Assembly (NCBI GenBank): GCA_046757925.1
Contig: JBHHZE010000006.1
Span: 31,890 to 95,889 of the forward strand
DNA from: JAZDCZ01 sp046757925
Lineage (GTDB): Bacteria; Gemmatimonadota; Gemmatimonadetes; Gemmatimonadales; GWC2-71-9
Direction: 5' to 3'
DNA: 64,000 bases
Position numbers and translations under genes: made by a program. Shown here in pieces: positions 1 through 9,551 of this stretch (positions are counted from its first letter, which is position 1; the number at the start of each line of letters is the position of its first letter). Below the pieces are notes generated by a model that worked only from the letters and a program-made list of their open reading frames with translations, was not told where the DNA came from and did not search any database.

Positions 1-1
1 T

Positions 2-145
2 GAGCAGTCAGATTGGTTGCGTGACAGGGCTATCAAAGCTCCGGTAACCGGAATTGCGCGGGGAATAGATAGGTCAGGCGGTCTGAGAGTGGAAACCAGA
101 TCGGGAATTGAGCAAATATTTGGAGGAAGCGTTGTCGCAGCTTGA
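2..145 (+). CDS. birA: Biotin--protein ligase BirA, C-terminal end (partial)
   Basis: Only the last 47 codons are in the window; the gene enters from the left in frame 2 and stops at TGA 143-145. The visible residues include APVTGIARGIDRSGGLRV, which fits the small C-terminal beta-barrel of biotin-protein ligases, where a gly-rich strand such as G-x-A-x-G-I-D-x-x-G is usual. BirA transfers biotin to the acceptor lysine of acetyl-CoA carboxylase BCCP. In many bacteria birA lies directly upstream of coaX, as here with one membrane protein inserted between them. The catalytic domain lies outside the window, so the assignment rests on the tail and on gene order. Confidence 0.7.
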   Translation, partial: EQSDWLRDRAIKAPVTGIARGIDRSGGLRVETRSGIEQIFGGSVVAA

Positions 146-1154
146 GATTCCGTGGTGGGCACGCGGATCGGCGACAGCTTTCTTGCTGCTTGCGTCGTGG
201 TGGTTGCTCAACAACGATTCGCTCCATGGGATCGTCGGCGATTCGATAGCTACGCTCGGCTTGGGAGTGGTGACGATGTTTATCATTCTGGGCATGCACC
301 TTCCATTGGGGCTCTGGCCGAGTGACGGCCCGTGGAGAGATAACTTTTCTATACCTGCAGTGTTGATCGTCGCTGCTGCATTCTCGATAACCATTCTCGC
401 ATCCGCAGGCGGGTCCGACGTCCTCATCTCTCAAGTGGATCTGGGAAGAGGTATTCTGGTTGTCGGTGGAGTGGTAGGCTGGGGTTTTGCGGTGGCGTTC
501 GTGCACCAGCGTCCGTTTGTGCGATGGTACACCGCGGCGACGGCCCTGGCCTTGTTGCCTCTAATAGTCAGTCTGCTCTTAGACACTGCAATTGGAGATC
601 CCGGGTCGGCGCACGTGTGCTTGCTTACAACCGGTGGCGCCGCTGTGACCGGGGCCGAGTCAGCCGGGTGTGCGGCCGCAGCGGTCCCTTCGCTGATCTT
701 TCTGTCGGCGATAACCATAGCGTCCAAGTTGGTTGCGGAAGAGATCGCATTTCGGAGACTGCTGGTTGGCGAGCCGCATGGCGCAGGCTTGTTACCCGTG
801 CTGATTGGGACTGTTGGGGCTACGGCCTGGTACGGTCTCTTAGTATCGTCAGGTATCGGCGATAGTGGGTTGGTGTTGCTAGGATTTGTCGGGGCACTGA
901 CTGCGTCATGTCTCTATGTACTCTCGCGCTCGCTACTGGTATCGGCATTGTATAGTGGCGTGTTGTCAGCAGGGGTATTGACTTCGCAACTGGCGCGACA
1001 GCTGACCGACACCCAGACTCTTCCCCGCGCCCCGGGGCCAGGGATGTGGGTAACCACACTCGTGACAGGAATTGTTATGTCTGTGCTTGTGCTGCGACGC
1101 AACGGTCTGGTCAGGAGTCCTTTCGCAGAGGAACCGGATGCTTCTAGTAGTTGA
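132..1154 (+). CDS. Multi-pass membrane protein, degenerate CPBP-like
   Basis: A protein of about 340 residues with seven or eight hydrophobic segments. Near residue 203 it carries AEEIAFRRLL, matching the EExxxR motif of CPBP (CAAX protease/bacteriocin-processing) membrane proteins. The second and third CPBP motifs (FxxxH and HxxxN) are not visible: the matching helices read GATAWYGLL and SGVLSAG. It may therefore be a non-proteolytic relative. I chose TTG 132 because GGAGGA at 122-127 precedes it at 4 nt; an upstream in-frame TTG at 108 is possible but has no clear ribosome site. The gene overlaps birA by 14 nt and coaX by 17 nt, indicating one transcript. Function unknown. Confidence 0.6.
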   Translation: MSQLEIPWWARGSATAFLLLASWWLLNNDSLHGIVGDSIATLGLGVVTMFIILGMHLPLGLWPSDGPWRDNFSIPAVLIVAAAFSITILASAGGSDVLISQVDLGRGILVVGGVVGWGFAVAFVHQRPFVRWYTAATALALLPLIVSLLLDTAIGDPGSAHVCLLTTGGAAVTGAESAGCAAAAVPSLIFLSAITIASKLVAEEIAFRRLLVGEPHGAGLLPVLIGTVGATAWYGLLVSSGIGDSGLVLLGFVGALTASCLYVLSRSLLVSALYSGVLSAGVLTSQLARQLTDTQTLPRAPGPGMWVTTLVTGIVMSVLVLRRNGLVRSPFAEEPDASSS

Positions 1155-1917
1155 TGTCGGTAATACCGAAATCACCGTTGGGGTCTTCGATCGAGAGCGT
1201 TTGATCGGGAGCTGGAGACTTACGTCGGCAACGAGCCGTACCTCGGACGAGTGGGCGGCGGTTTTCACATCGTACCTCGGCCATGCAGGCCACTCTACGG
1301 AGGAGATTCGGGCGGCGGTCGTGGCATCGGTGGCACCCGGAGTTACTGAGCTGGTTACGGGAGGTATCGAACTGGCGACGGGCATAAGACCGGTTTCGGT
1401 CGGTCCGAAATCTGAGCTCGGTGTGATTTTGGACGTGGACGACCCGATGCAGGTCGGTGCCGATAGGATTATGAATACCTTGGCAGCCGCAGAACTCTAC
1501 GCACGAGATACGATCGTGGTTGACTTTGGTACTGCGACCACATTCGATTGCATTACGGCGAATGGTCATTTTTTGGGCGGCGTGATTGCGCCAGGATTGC
1601 AAGTCGCCGCCGACAACCTGACGGAGAGGGCTGCCAAGCTTCCGGCCACAGATCTAGCTCCGCCGCAGCGGGTCATTGGCCGTTGTACCGAAGAGTGTCT
1701 ACGTGCCGGCATACTCTTTGGTTCGGCAGACGCGGTTGACGGTACCGTTCGAAGGATCAAGGCCGAGTGGCCGGATGGCGGTGAGCCTTACGTTGTTGCG
1801 ACAGGAGGACTGGCTTCAAAGATCGTAGCACTGGCTGCCGAAATAGATGTCACAGAGCCACACCTCACTTTGCTCGGTCTAAGAATCGCGGCCCGGCGAC
1901 TGGGTCTCGGCTGGTAG
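1138..1917 (+). CDS. coaX: Type III pantothenate kinase
   Basis: A 259-residue ASKHA-fold kinase that phosphorylates pantothenate with ATP, the first step of coenzyme A synthesis, in the cytoplasm. The N-terminus MLLVVDVGNTEITVGVF is the classic phosphate-binding loop with its aspartate. The family motifs VGADRIMN (near residue 105) and VVDFGTATTFD (near 125) follow, and a glycine-rich ATGGLA segment lies near the C-terminus. Length is normal for the family (250-260). I chose ATG 1138 because the homologous N-terminus begins there; the longer frame from 1072 only adds sequence overlapping the upstream membrane protein. birA-coaX adjacency is common in bacteria. Confidence 0.95.
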   Translation: MLLVVDVGNTEITVGVFDRERLIGSWRLTSATSRTSDEWAAVFTSYLGHAGHSTEEIRAAVVASVAPGVTELVTGGIELATGIRPVSVGPKSELGVILDVDDPMQVGADRIMNTLAAAELYARDTIVVDFGTATTFDCITANGHFLGGVIAPGLQVAADNLTERAAKLPATDLAPPQRVIGRCTEECLRAGILFGSADAVDGTVRRIKAEWPDGGEPYVVATGGLASKIVALAAEIDVTEPHLTLLGLRIAARRLGLGW

Positions 1918-1942
1918 AATCACCCGTCTCCCGCGATCTCTG

Positions 1943-4054
1943 ATGACTCCAAGCTTCGAAGCACCCGAATACACGAATCGTCTGATTAATGAGACGAGTC
2001 CATATCTCCTTCAGCATGCGCACAATCCGGTCGACTGGTATCCATGGTGTCCCGAGGCACTGGAGCGTGCCCGCAATGAGGATCGGTTGATCTTGTTATC
2101 GATAGGCTATTCGGCGTGCCATTGGTGTCACGTAATGGAGCGAGAGTCATTCGAAAACGAGAGAATCGCCGCCTTAATGAATGAGCTTTACGTGAACATC
2201 AAGGTGGATCGTGAAGAGCGGCCCGACCTCGATGAGATCTATATGGCGGCGACCCTTGCGATGAATCAGGGACAGGGCGGGTGGCCAATGACGGTCTTCC
2301 TGTCCCCTGAACTGAAGCCGGTCTTTGCTGGGACTTATTTCCCTCCGGAGAGGCGGTTTGGGAGGCCGGGGTTCCCTGACATCTTGGTTGAGATCGATAA
2401 GGCGTGGCGGAACGACAGGGACAACTTGCGAAGACTCGCGACTCGTGTGGTGGAGTACGTGAAGCGTGAGAGAGCAAGTGTAGGGTCACCTGCGGTCGTG
2501 GGGACAGCGGAGTTAGAGCTGGCGCTCGACCAGTACTACGATGCCTTCGACGCCTCGTTTGGTGGATTCGGGTCCGCCCCAAAGTTTCCTCCGGCCACGG
2601 CCCTTTCCCTGTTATTGCGCCTCCATGAGCGGTTCGAAGATAGTCGGGCCTTGGATATGGTGCGCAAGACCCTCGATGACATGGCGAAGGGGGGTATGTA
2701 CGACCACATCGGAGGTGGGTTTGCGCGCTACTCCACGGACCGGCGTTGGCTGGTCCCCCATTTCGAAAAGATGCTGTACGACAACGCCCTGTTGGCAATG
2801 GCATATCTCGAAGCTTACCAGGTGACCGGTGACACGTTCTATCGAGACATTACCACTGAGATACTGGACTACGCGCTACGTGACATGCGTTCTCCGGAAG
2901 GCGTGTTTTATTCGTCGACTGATGCGGACTCAGAAGGTGAGGAAGGGAAATTCTTCGTATGGACACCGGTCGAGATAGCGGAAGTATTAGACGAAAGCTC
3001 GGCGCGGGCTTTTTGCTCGTACTATGACATCACACCACACGGTAATTGGGAAGGTAGAAGTATTCCCAACACTCCTCACACCCTCGAGCTTGTCGCCTCA
3101 CAACTAGGCCTAACAGCTGATGCCCTTCGAGACACCCTGCTGGAGTCTCGAAACAAGGTATTCAAACACCGCCTCGGGCGGGTCGCTCCTGCGTTAGACG
3201 ACAAGGTGCTGACTTCGTGGAACGGGATGATGGTCAATTCGCTGGCCGCTGCGTATCGTGTCCTCGGCGAGGAGCGATATCTGCTTGGTGCTAGAGGCGC
3301 AGCTGACTTCCTGCTGGCCGAGCTCAGGACCCCCGAGGGGAAGTTGCTCCGATCGTATCGAGCCGGAAAGGCCCATATCAATGCATATCTGGAAGACTAT
3401 GCATACCTCGGGGAGTCGCTGATCGAACTCTACGAAGCAAGCGGAGATTCCACATATCTTGAGGAAGCGCTAGGACTTTTTGAGATCGTTTTGGCTGAGT
3501 TCCGCGATCCGGAATCACCAACTTTCTTCCACACGCCGGAAGGGCACGAGCATTCGATCGTGCGTTATCGGGAATGCGCCGACGGCGCAATCCCTTCCGC
3601 CAATGCAACGACGGCTTGTTGCCTTGCCCGACTATCCTATCACTTGGAGCGCTCGGATTTGCGGGAGGTGGCGGCTGATATGATCAAGGCCTTCGGCGGC
3701 TCAATCCGCCAATTCCCACGAGCATTTGCGAAGAGTCTGTTGGCCCTGGACTTTCTGCTGGACGGGCCAATCGAACTCGTCATCGTTGGCGAGGAGGGAT
3801 CCACAGACCTGAAGGCGTTGCGTGCTGAAATCGCAACAAAGTTCGTTCCACAGCGGATCGAGGCGCTTGCAATTGTAGGCAAGGTATCGAGCGAACTTCC
3901 ACTGTTGCGAGATAAGTCCCCGGTAGGCGGAAAGGCGACACTCTATATATGTCATGATGGTACCTGTAGAGCCCCCCTCAGCGATCGCGCTCTGGTGGGC
4001 GATGCCATTGATAAGGTATGCAAGAGCCGGCGGAGGGATAGGCGTGCGACCTAG
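1943..4054 (+). CDS. DUF255 thioredoxin-like / six-hairpin protein (SPATA20/YyaL family)
   Basis: A 703-residue soluble protein. Residues 8-170 form the DUF255 thioredoxin-like domain with the motif SACHWCHVM, giving a CxxC pair at Cys59 and Cys62. The rest (about 190-620) is the alpha/alpha six-hairpin region typical of glycosidase-like folds, with the conserved GGMYDHIGGGFARYSTD and WLVPHFEKMLYDNA segments. Family length is about 650-750, so the gene is complete. The family is widespread but its substrate is unsettled; it is usually annotated only as thioredoxin domain-containing protein. It starts 25 nt after coaX and overlaps the next gene by 11 nt, so it probably belongs to the same transcript. 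Family is clear, function is not. Confidence 0.9.
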   Translation: MTPSFEAPEYTNRLINETSPYLLQHAHNPVDWYPWCPEALERARNEDRLILLSIGYSACHWCHVMERESFENERIAALMNELYVNIKVDREERPDLDEIYMAATLAMNQGQGGWPMTVFLSPELKPVFAGTYFPPERRFGRPGFPDILVEIDKAWRNDRDNLRRLATRVVEYVKRERASVGSPAVVGTAELELALDQYYDAFDASFGGFGSAPKFPPATALSLLLRLHERFEDSRALDMVRKTLDDMAKGGMYDHIGGGFARYSTDRRWLVPHFEKMLYDNALLAMAYLEAYQVTGDTFYRDITTEILDYALRDMRSPEGVFYSSTDADSEGEEGKFFVWTPVEIAEVLDESSARAFCSYYDITPHGNWEGRSIPNTPHTLELVASQLGLTADALRDTLLESRNKVFKHRLGRVAPALDDKVLTSWNGMMVNSLAAAYRVLGEERYLLGARGAADFLLAELRTPEGKLLRSYRAGKAHINAYLEDYAYLGESLIELYEASGDSTYLEEALGLFEIVLAEFRDPESPTFFHTPEGHEHSIVRYRECADGAIPSANATTACCLARLSYHLERSDLREVAADMIKAFGGSIRQFPRAFAKSLLALDFLLDGPIELVIVGEEGSTDLKALRAEIATKFVPQRIEALAIVGKVSSELPLLRDKSPVGGKATLYICHDGTCRAPLSDRALVGDAIDKVCKSRRRDRRAT

Positions 4055-4637
4055 CGTGTATGTGAGTGCACTTCTCGTGTTTCAGGCATGCGCGTCGGGA
4101 GATGCACAGATTGTACCGGTTATGGGCGATGTGACAGTTGCTGCCGAGGAAACGGTTTACCGCATCGCCGGTAGGAGCGAGGATCAGTTATTGGATCAAA
4201 TGATGATGCTGGGGCCAACTGTCTCGGGACAGCGGTTTTTCGCATATACGAGTTGGCGCGTGCGGCTAAGCGCGGAGCGCGATACTGCAACCGCAGAGTG
4301 CGAGATAATAAGGTGGCACGTTTTCCTCGATGTTACTACGACACTTCCGGAATGGCAGCCTTCCTCAGACGTGGCGTCGTCGCTTAGCGAGATGTGGGAT
4401 TCATTCTTGAATTCGCTACGGGATCATGAGGAAGGTCACAAGAGGTTGGCTGTGGACGGTGCGAAGAAAGTACTACGAGTGTTGCAGCAAATGTCCAGGA
4501 AACCGTGCGATGAGGCGGAAGCGGCTGCCCGCAGAGCTACGGCGAGCATCTTCGGTCGGGCGAGAGCGAGGAGCTCGGGCTACGATCGCGCTACGGAACA
4601 TGGCGCCTCGATGGGAGCGATCTGGCCTTGGAGGTGA
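4044..4637 (+). CDS. Secreted DUF922-like putative zinc protease
   Basis: A 197-residue protein. The key motif RDHEEGHKRLA (near residue 133) is a variant HExxH-like zinc site (HEEGH) seen in DUF922 proteins, which are predicted secreted zinc-dependent proteases. The N-terminus has a hydrophobic stretch SALLVFQA followed by a cysteine, consistent with a signal peptide or weak lipobox. I start at GTG 4044 because GGAGGG at 4032-4037 lies 6 nt upstream and this start exposes the signal sequence; the frame is open further upstream inside the preceding gene. A conserved aromatic, tryptophan-rich middle segment fits DUF922. Substrate unknown. Confidence 0.7.
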   Translation: MRPSVYVSALLVFQACASGDAQIVPVMGDVTVAAEETVYRIAGRSEDQLLDQMMMLGPTVSGQRFFAYTSWRVRLSAERDTATAECEIIRWHVFLDVTTTLPEWQPSSDVASSLSEMWDSFLNSLRDHEEGHKRLAVDGAKKVLRVLQQMSRKPCDEAEAAARRATASIFGRARARSSGYDRATEHGASMGAIWPWR

Positions 4638-4707
4638 GCGACCCTCACAGCGAATCGGCATATGTCCAAGATCGTCTAACTGTTCGGAACAATGCGAGGA
4701 GCGTTAC

Positions 4708-7700
4708 ATGAGGTCATGGGTTCTAAGAAGCACACTAGTTGTTGCAGCCGGCGTCGCGATGGCAGCGATGGGGTGCCGCAGCGATGCAGGAGATAGTGCG
4801 AGCAGAGCTACCGAGATAATAACCCTCCGCACGCTGGGGCTTGCGTACCTCGAGGAGAACAGACTCGAAGAAGCGGAGCAGCAGTTCGGCCGTCTCATCG
4901 AGTTGGCACCCAAAGAACCACTGGGATACGCGAATCTAGGACTTGTGGACCTGAGATTGGGCAAGTATGAGGACGCAGAGAAGGCACTTGTCGAGGCGCG
5001 GAAGTTGGCACCGGACGATGCCGATATCCGTCTCCTCATGGCCAAGGTATATGATCTGACCGACCGAACGAATGCCGCCGTGCGCGAACTAGATCAGGCT
5101 GTTGCGTCAGACTCCAGTAACGTCAAGGTCATGTACGCGCTGGCCGATCTGTTGCAGCGTTCAGGCGGTGATGGGATGCGGAGGAGTGTGGAGTACCTAT
5201 CGCGAACAGTAGAGCTTGCTCCGGCCAACATCGCTGCACGCCTTCAGCTCATCGAGGGTCTCGTACGGAACCAGGAAATGGACGCCGCAATTGCCCAGAT
5301 GGAAGAGGTCAGGCGACAGGTGCCTGAACTTCCCAAAGAAGCCGTTGACTTCTTCGAGCGGAGTCTGGCGGCGCTTCGGGAGGGCCGTTCGCCGGAGGCG
5401 CTACAGGCGACTGTCGTAGTACACAATTTCTTGAAGGTGACTCCGATCTATCAGGCTGGCCTGCGTGATCTAAAGGGTCCCGGTGGCGCTGATGTCGGCT
5501 TCCCGATCATCACCTTCAGTCGCAACGTGTCAGCTGGAGTCGGAGATCGCTCTGCCGTTCTCGCTGCACTGCGGTTCACGGATGCCTCGGCTGTGGCCGG
5601 TCTCGCCGTGGTACCGGCAGGTGACACGAGCCGACCTGCGACCAATGTTAGAGGCGGACAGCTCTCGGTAGCTGACTACGACGGGGACGGAGACCAAGAT
5701 CTTTTCGTCTCCAATTGGAAGCCGGATGGGTCGGAGAGCGTAGCCTACCTGTTCCGCAACGACCTCGGCAAGTTCGTGGATGTTACCTCCGAGGCAGGCA
5801 TCGATGCAACCGGGACCGTTACGGGGTCAGCCTTCGGGGATTACGACAACGACGGACTGCTGGATTTGTTGGTGATCCAGCAGGGTCCCAACGTCCTTTA
5901 CCACAACGCCGGGAACGGGCGGTTTGAAAATGTGTCGCGGTCTGCGGGTGTCGGTGGTGCTGCCACGAGCCACCGCGCTCTCTTCGCCGATTTGGACCAG
6001 GAAGGCGATCTGGATGTCTTTGTCGGAGGCCGCGGTCCGAACGAAGTCTATAGAAATAATCTCGACGGTACGTTTGTCGATCAAGCGCAGAGGATGGGAC
6101 TTGCAGGCAGTAATCGAATTGCCAGAGATGCAGTTATGGGCGACTTCGATGAAGACGGGGACCTCGATTTGTTCGTCACCAATCAGTCGGGTGGGAACTC
6201 GCTGTTTTCCAACCAAAGGCAGGGACGGTTTCGAGACGTAACGTCCGAGAGCGGACTGGGTGCGGTGGATGGTGGCGGTGCAGCAGCGGCAGGTGATTAC
6301 AACAATGACGGATTTCTTGATCTGTTCGTCACCTCTCTCACGGGTGACTCATATCACCTCTATCGCAATAACCGTGACGGAACTTTCTCCGAGGACGAAA
6401 GGTCAAGCAGATCGTTCCGGGCGCTTACGAGAATGCGAGGACTGGATGCCGAATTCGTGGATTTCGATAACGACGGGTTTCTGGATTTGGTGGTAGTAGG
6501 GGAACCGATTGAATCTGGTGCAAAAGGTGTGTTTCTCCTCCATAACGATGGCTCAGGTAAGTACGAAGACCGCTCGTCGCTCCTACCCGGTCATCTCCAG
6601 TCAGGGCGCATGATCGCAATAGCTGACTACAACGAAGACGGGGACATGGACCTGTTCATAGTGGGGCTGGATGGCAGGCCGCGGTTGATCAGGAACGATG
6701 GAGGCGACGCGAATCACTACATCAAGCTACAGTTGGTTGGCTTGAGAACCGGGAACGGGAAGAACAACCATTTTGGCATTGGTGCAAAGCTCGAGGTTCG
6801 GGCTGGAGACCTCTATCAAATGAGAGTGGTAACCGAGCCCACAACTCACCTAGGATTGGGCGAACACCTCAAGGCAGATGTCGTGCGTATTGTCTGGACC
6901 AACGGCGTGCCGCAGAATCTGTTTTTCCCTGGTAGTGACCAGGACTTGGTCGAACAACAGACCCTCAAAGGTTCGTGCGGATTCCTCTACGTATGGGATG
7001 GCGTGAAGTATGATTTTGTGACCGATGTGCTCTGGCAGAGTGCGCTCGGCATGCCGCTTGGCATTATGGGAGGGGCGACCGCCTACGCACCATCAGGAGC
7101 AGCCCACGAGTACATAAAGATTCCAAGCGGACTGCTGAAACAGAAAAGTGGCATATACTCCCTGCGGCTCACGGAGGAGCTATGGGAAGCGGCATATGTC
7201 GATAAAGTCAATCTAGTCGTCCTGGATCACCCGGACTCGGTGGATCTGTTCGTCGACGAGCGGTTCGTCCCTCCTCCGGCTTCAGAATTGCGGCTGTACC
7301 AGGTAGGTCGTAGGTATTCTCCGCAGGCCGCCTTCGACGATAGATCGAACGACTTGCTGGCTACCGTGCGGGCCAAGGATGATCGCTACGTGGCGAACTT
7401 GATTCCGGGTCCGTATCAAGGGATCACGAGAATGCACGACCTTGTGCTGGACCTCGGAAGTCCGGCGAGTTCGGGCGATGTGGTGCTGTATCTGAATGGC
7501 TGGGTATTTCCAACCGATGCCAGCATCAACGTTTCGATGTCGCAGGCCAAGCTCAAGGTTGTTCCACCGTACTTGCAGGTGATCAACTCGGAGGGCGACT
7601 GGCAGACCGTCATACCCGACATGAGCTTTCCGAGCGGCAAGAATAAGATGGTGGTCGTAGATCTGAGAGGTAGGTTCCTGACCGGTGATCGGCGAGTCCG

Positions 7701-8250
7701 TATAAGAACCAACATGGAAGTGTATTGGGACTATATCTTCTTTACAATTGGAATCCCGAACGCCGAACTCAGACGCACCACACTTTCGGCGAGTTCGGCT
7801 GCTATCCGCTACAGAGGATTTTCTCGGCTGTTTCGTAAGGGGGGTCGCTACGGGCCCCATTGGTTTGATTACGATGACGTTACCAGGGCCCAACAGTGGC
7901 GTGACTTAGAAGGTAACTACACACGCTATGGTGATGTTCTTCCTCTCATGGTCGAGGAAGATGACAAGTACGCGATCGTGAACTCGGGCGATGAGATTCT
8001 GTTTGAGTTCGACGCGGAAGATGCTCCTGCGCTCGAGACGGGTTGGACCCGGGATTTTCTGGTATACAGCGTGGGCTGGATAAAAGACGGAGATCTCAAC
8101 ACGGCCGAGGGTCGGACGGTGGAGCCGCTTCCATTCCATGGCATGTCGACCTATCCATACCGATTGGATGAAGCCTATCCCAGAGATCGAGAGCACCTCG
8201 ATTACCTCGAGAAGTACAACACTCGCAAGGTCGGTCCGAGAAAGTTCTAG
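4708..8250 (+). CDS. Giant TPR + FG-GAP/VCBS + ASPIC/UnbV surface lipoprotein
   Basis: An 1180-residue predicted exported protein. Residues 1-23 are a signal sequence ending in AMGC, a plausible lipobox. Residues about 40-240 hold tetratricopeptide-like helices (for example YLEENRLEEAEQQFGRL). Seven FG-GAP/VCBS blades follow, each with a DxDxDGxxD calcium-type loop, near residues 322, 377, 428, 477, 528, 585 and 640. An ASPIC/UnbV domain covers about 669-740. The last 440 residues are a separate mostly beta region that I do not recognise. Start ATG 4708 is set by a CGAGGA site 7 nt upstream and by the signal peptide. Such proteins (CRTAC1-like) are thought to bind ligands or carbohydrates at the surface; the role here is unknown. 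Confidence 0.85.
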   Translation: MRSWVLRSTLVVAAGVAMAAMGCRSDAGDSASRATEIITLRTLGLAYLEENRLEEAEQQFGRLIELAPKEPLGYANLGLVDLRLGKYEDAEKALVEARKLAPDDADIRLLMAKVYDLTDRTNAAVRELDQAVASDSSNVKVMYALADLLQRSGGDGMRRSVEYLSRTVELAPANIAARLQLIEGLVRNQEMDAAIAQMEEVRRQVPELPKEAVDFFERSLAALREGRSPEALQATVVVHNFLKVTPIYQAGLRDLKGPGGADVGFPIITFSRNVSAGVGDRSAVLAALRFTDASAVAGLAVVPAGDTSRPATNVRGGQLSVADYDGDGDQDLFVSNWKPDGSESVAYLFRNDLGKFVDVTSEAGIDATGTVTGSAFGDYDNDGLLDLLVIQQGPNVLYHNAGNGRFENVSRSAGVGGAATSHRALFADLDQEGDLDVFVGGRGPNEVYRNNLDGTFVDQAQRMGLAGSNRIARDAVMGDFDEDGDLDLFVTNQSGGNSLFSNQRQGRFRDVTSESGLGAVDGGGAAAAGDYNNDGFLDLFVTSLTGDSYHLYRNNRDGTFSEDERSSRSFRALTRMRGLDAEFVDFDNDGFLDLVVVGEPIESGAKGVFLLHNDGSGKYEDRSSLLPGHLQSGRMIAIADYNEDGDMDLFIVGLDGRPRLIRNDGGDANHYIKLQLVGLRTGNGKNNHFGIGAKLEVRAGDLYQMRVVTEPTTHLGLGEHLKADVVRIVWTNGVPQNLFFPGSDQDLVEQQTLKGSCGFLYVWDGVKYDFVTDVLWQSALGMPLGIMGGATAYAPSGAAHEYIKIPSGLLKQKSGIYSLRLTEELWEAAYVDKVNLVVLDHPDSVDLFVDERFVPPPASELRLYQVGRRYSPQAAFDDRSNDLLATVRAKDDRYVANLIPGPYQGITRMHDLVLDLGSPASSGDVVLYLNGWVFPTDASINVSMSQAKLKVVPPYLQVINSEGDWQTVIPDMSFPSGKNKMVVVDLRGRFLTGDRRVRIRTNMEVYWDYIFFTIGIPNAELRRTTLSASSAAIRYRGFSRLFRKGGRYGPHWFDYDDVTRAQQWRDLEGNYTRYGDVLPLMVEEDDKYAIVNSGDEILFEFDAEDAPALETGWTRDFLVYSVGWIKDGDLNTAEGRTVEPLPFHGMSTYPYRLDEAYPRDREHLDYLEKYNTRKVGPRKF

Positions 8251-8256
8251 GGTGGC

Positions 8257-9006
8257 ATGGAGATTCTCACAGGCACGAGTGGATACTCGTACAAGGAGTG
8301 GAAGGGCAACTTCTATCCGCCTTCGATCAAACCCGGCGATATGTTGGCCTACTACGCCGAGCGTTTGAAGTGCGTGGAAATCAATAACACGTTCTATCGC
8401 ATGCCGACAGAGAAAACGGTGTCGGAATGGGCCGGCCAAGTACCCGATGACTTCGTCTTCGTGATCAAGGCGTCGCGTCGCATAACCCACAACAAACGGT
8501 TGCATAACGTAGAGAGCGAAATATCGTTTCTGCTCGGACAGCTGTCGGTATTGGGACAGAAACTCGGCGCACTCCTCTTTCAGCTGCCACCGAATCTCAA
8601 GAGAGACCTGGATCGATTGAAAGAGTTCTTGGGCGTGTTACCGGACACCGTACCGGCGGCGATCGAATTCAGAAATAGTAGCTGGTTCGAAGACGAAGTG
8701 TACGAACTTTTGCGGGGGCGCAATATCGCGTTGGTCAAGTCGGATACCACAGAGGCGAGCGGTAGCACGTTGATCGATACGGGAGATATCGGCTATCTCC
8801 GGTTGCGGAGGGAGGAGTACAGTGATGTCGACCTTCGGAACTGGGCTCGACGCATTGGAGACCAGGAATGGAGCAGGACTTTCGTGTTTTTCAAGCACGA
8901 AGACGGTGGTGCTGGGCCCAGACTAGCCGCGAGGTTGAGCGTGCTAGCCCAAGAGGTCCGAAGTAAACCCGGGAATCCTACCGTACCGCTGGAGCTGGAC
9001 TCATGA
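8257..9006 (+). CDS. DUF72 family protein (YecE-like)
   Basis: A 249-residue TIM-barrel-like protein of the DUF72 family. Recognisable blocks are GTSGYSYKEWKGNFYP at the N-terminus, CVEINNTFYRMP near residue 45, a FVFVIKASRRITH block near 67 and a central AIEFRNSSW. Family length is 230-300, so it is complete. Biochemical role is not established for the family. It begins 6 nt after the large lipoprotein gene and its stop overlaps the ATG of the next gene (ATGA-type, 4 nt), so it is co-transcribed and probably translationally coupled with that gene. Confidence 0.9.
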   Translation: MEILTGTSGYSYKEWKGNFYPPSIKPGDMLAYYAERLKCVEINNTFYRMPTEKTVSEWAGQVPDDFVFVIKASRRITHNKRLHNVESEISFLLGQLSVLGQKLGALLFQLPPNLKRDLDRLKEFLGVLPDTVPAAIEFRNSSWFEDEVYELLRGRNIALVKSDTTEASGSTLIDTGDIGYLRLRREEYSDVDLRNWARRIGDQEWSRTFVFFKHEDGGAGPRLAARLSVLAQEVRSKPGNPTVPLELDS

Positions 9007-9527
9007 AACAACTGCTGACGTCGTCCATCCTATTGGTGCTGGTCGTAAGCCCGCTTCGAGCGCAGGATTCCGAAGATGACGTGATGCGGCCGGTTAGAGT
9101 GCTGTTCGATGCCATGAGGCGCGGTGATAGCGCTGCGGTAAGAGCGGTATTTCACGAGGAGGGTAGGCTGACGCGAGCACCAGGTCATGACGAGGAACTC
9201 ATCGTCAACGAGGCCGCGTTAGAGCGCTTCATCGCTGCCATCGGGACGCCACACGATAGCATATGGGATGAGCGGATATGGGATTGGCAGGTCGAGATCG
9301 ACGGCAATATGGCTCAGGTGTGGATCAAGTATGCATTCTACCTTGGTGGCAGGTTCAGCCACTGTGGGGTGGATGCACTGCAGTTGGTGAAGTCAGGCGG
9401 TCGTTGGGTGATACTGAACCTCATGGACACGATGCGACGCGGTGACGCTTGCAGTGCTGCGCCTCGGCCGCGGGATGGATCGTTGAACTCAGCGGGCCTC
9501 CCCGATAACTTGGTACTGGATTCTTAA
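9003..9527 (+). CDS. Secreted NTF2-like (SnoaL/lumazine-binding-like) protein
   Basis: A 174-residue protein with an N-terminal signal peptide (hydrophobic SSILLVLVVSP, likely cleavage after LRA near residue 20). The body shows the cone-shaped NTF2-like pattern: an initial helix VLFDAMRRGDSAAVRAVF, a region ALERFIAAIG, then strands including QVWIKYAFYLGGRFSHCGVD and GGRWVILNLMDT. This closely resembles the putative lumazine-binding/DUF4440 group found as single exported domains in many bacteria. No catalytic residues can be named. The function is unknown; such proteins bind small ligands or act as hydrolase/isomerase scaffolds. Its start overlaps the DUF72 stop. Confidence 0.7.
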   Translation: MKQLLTSSILLVLVVSPLRAQDSEDDVMRPVRVLFDAMRRGDSAAVRAVFHEEGRLTRAPGHDEELIVNEAALERFIAAIGTPHDSIWDERIWDWQVEIDGNMAQVWIKYAFYLGGRFSHCGVDALQLVKSGGRWVILNLMDTMRRGDACSAAPRPRDGSLNSAGLPDNLVLDS

Positions 9528-9551
9528 CTCTTGCGATTGGAGATGGGCTGA

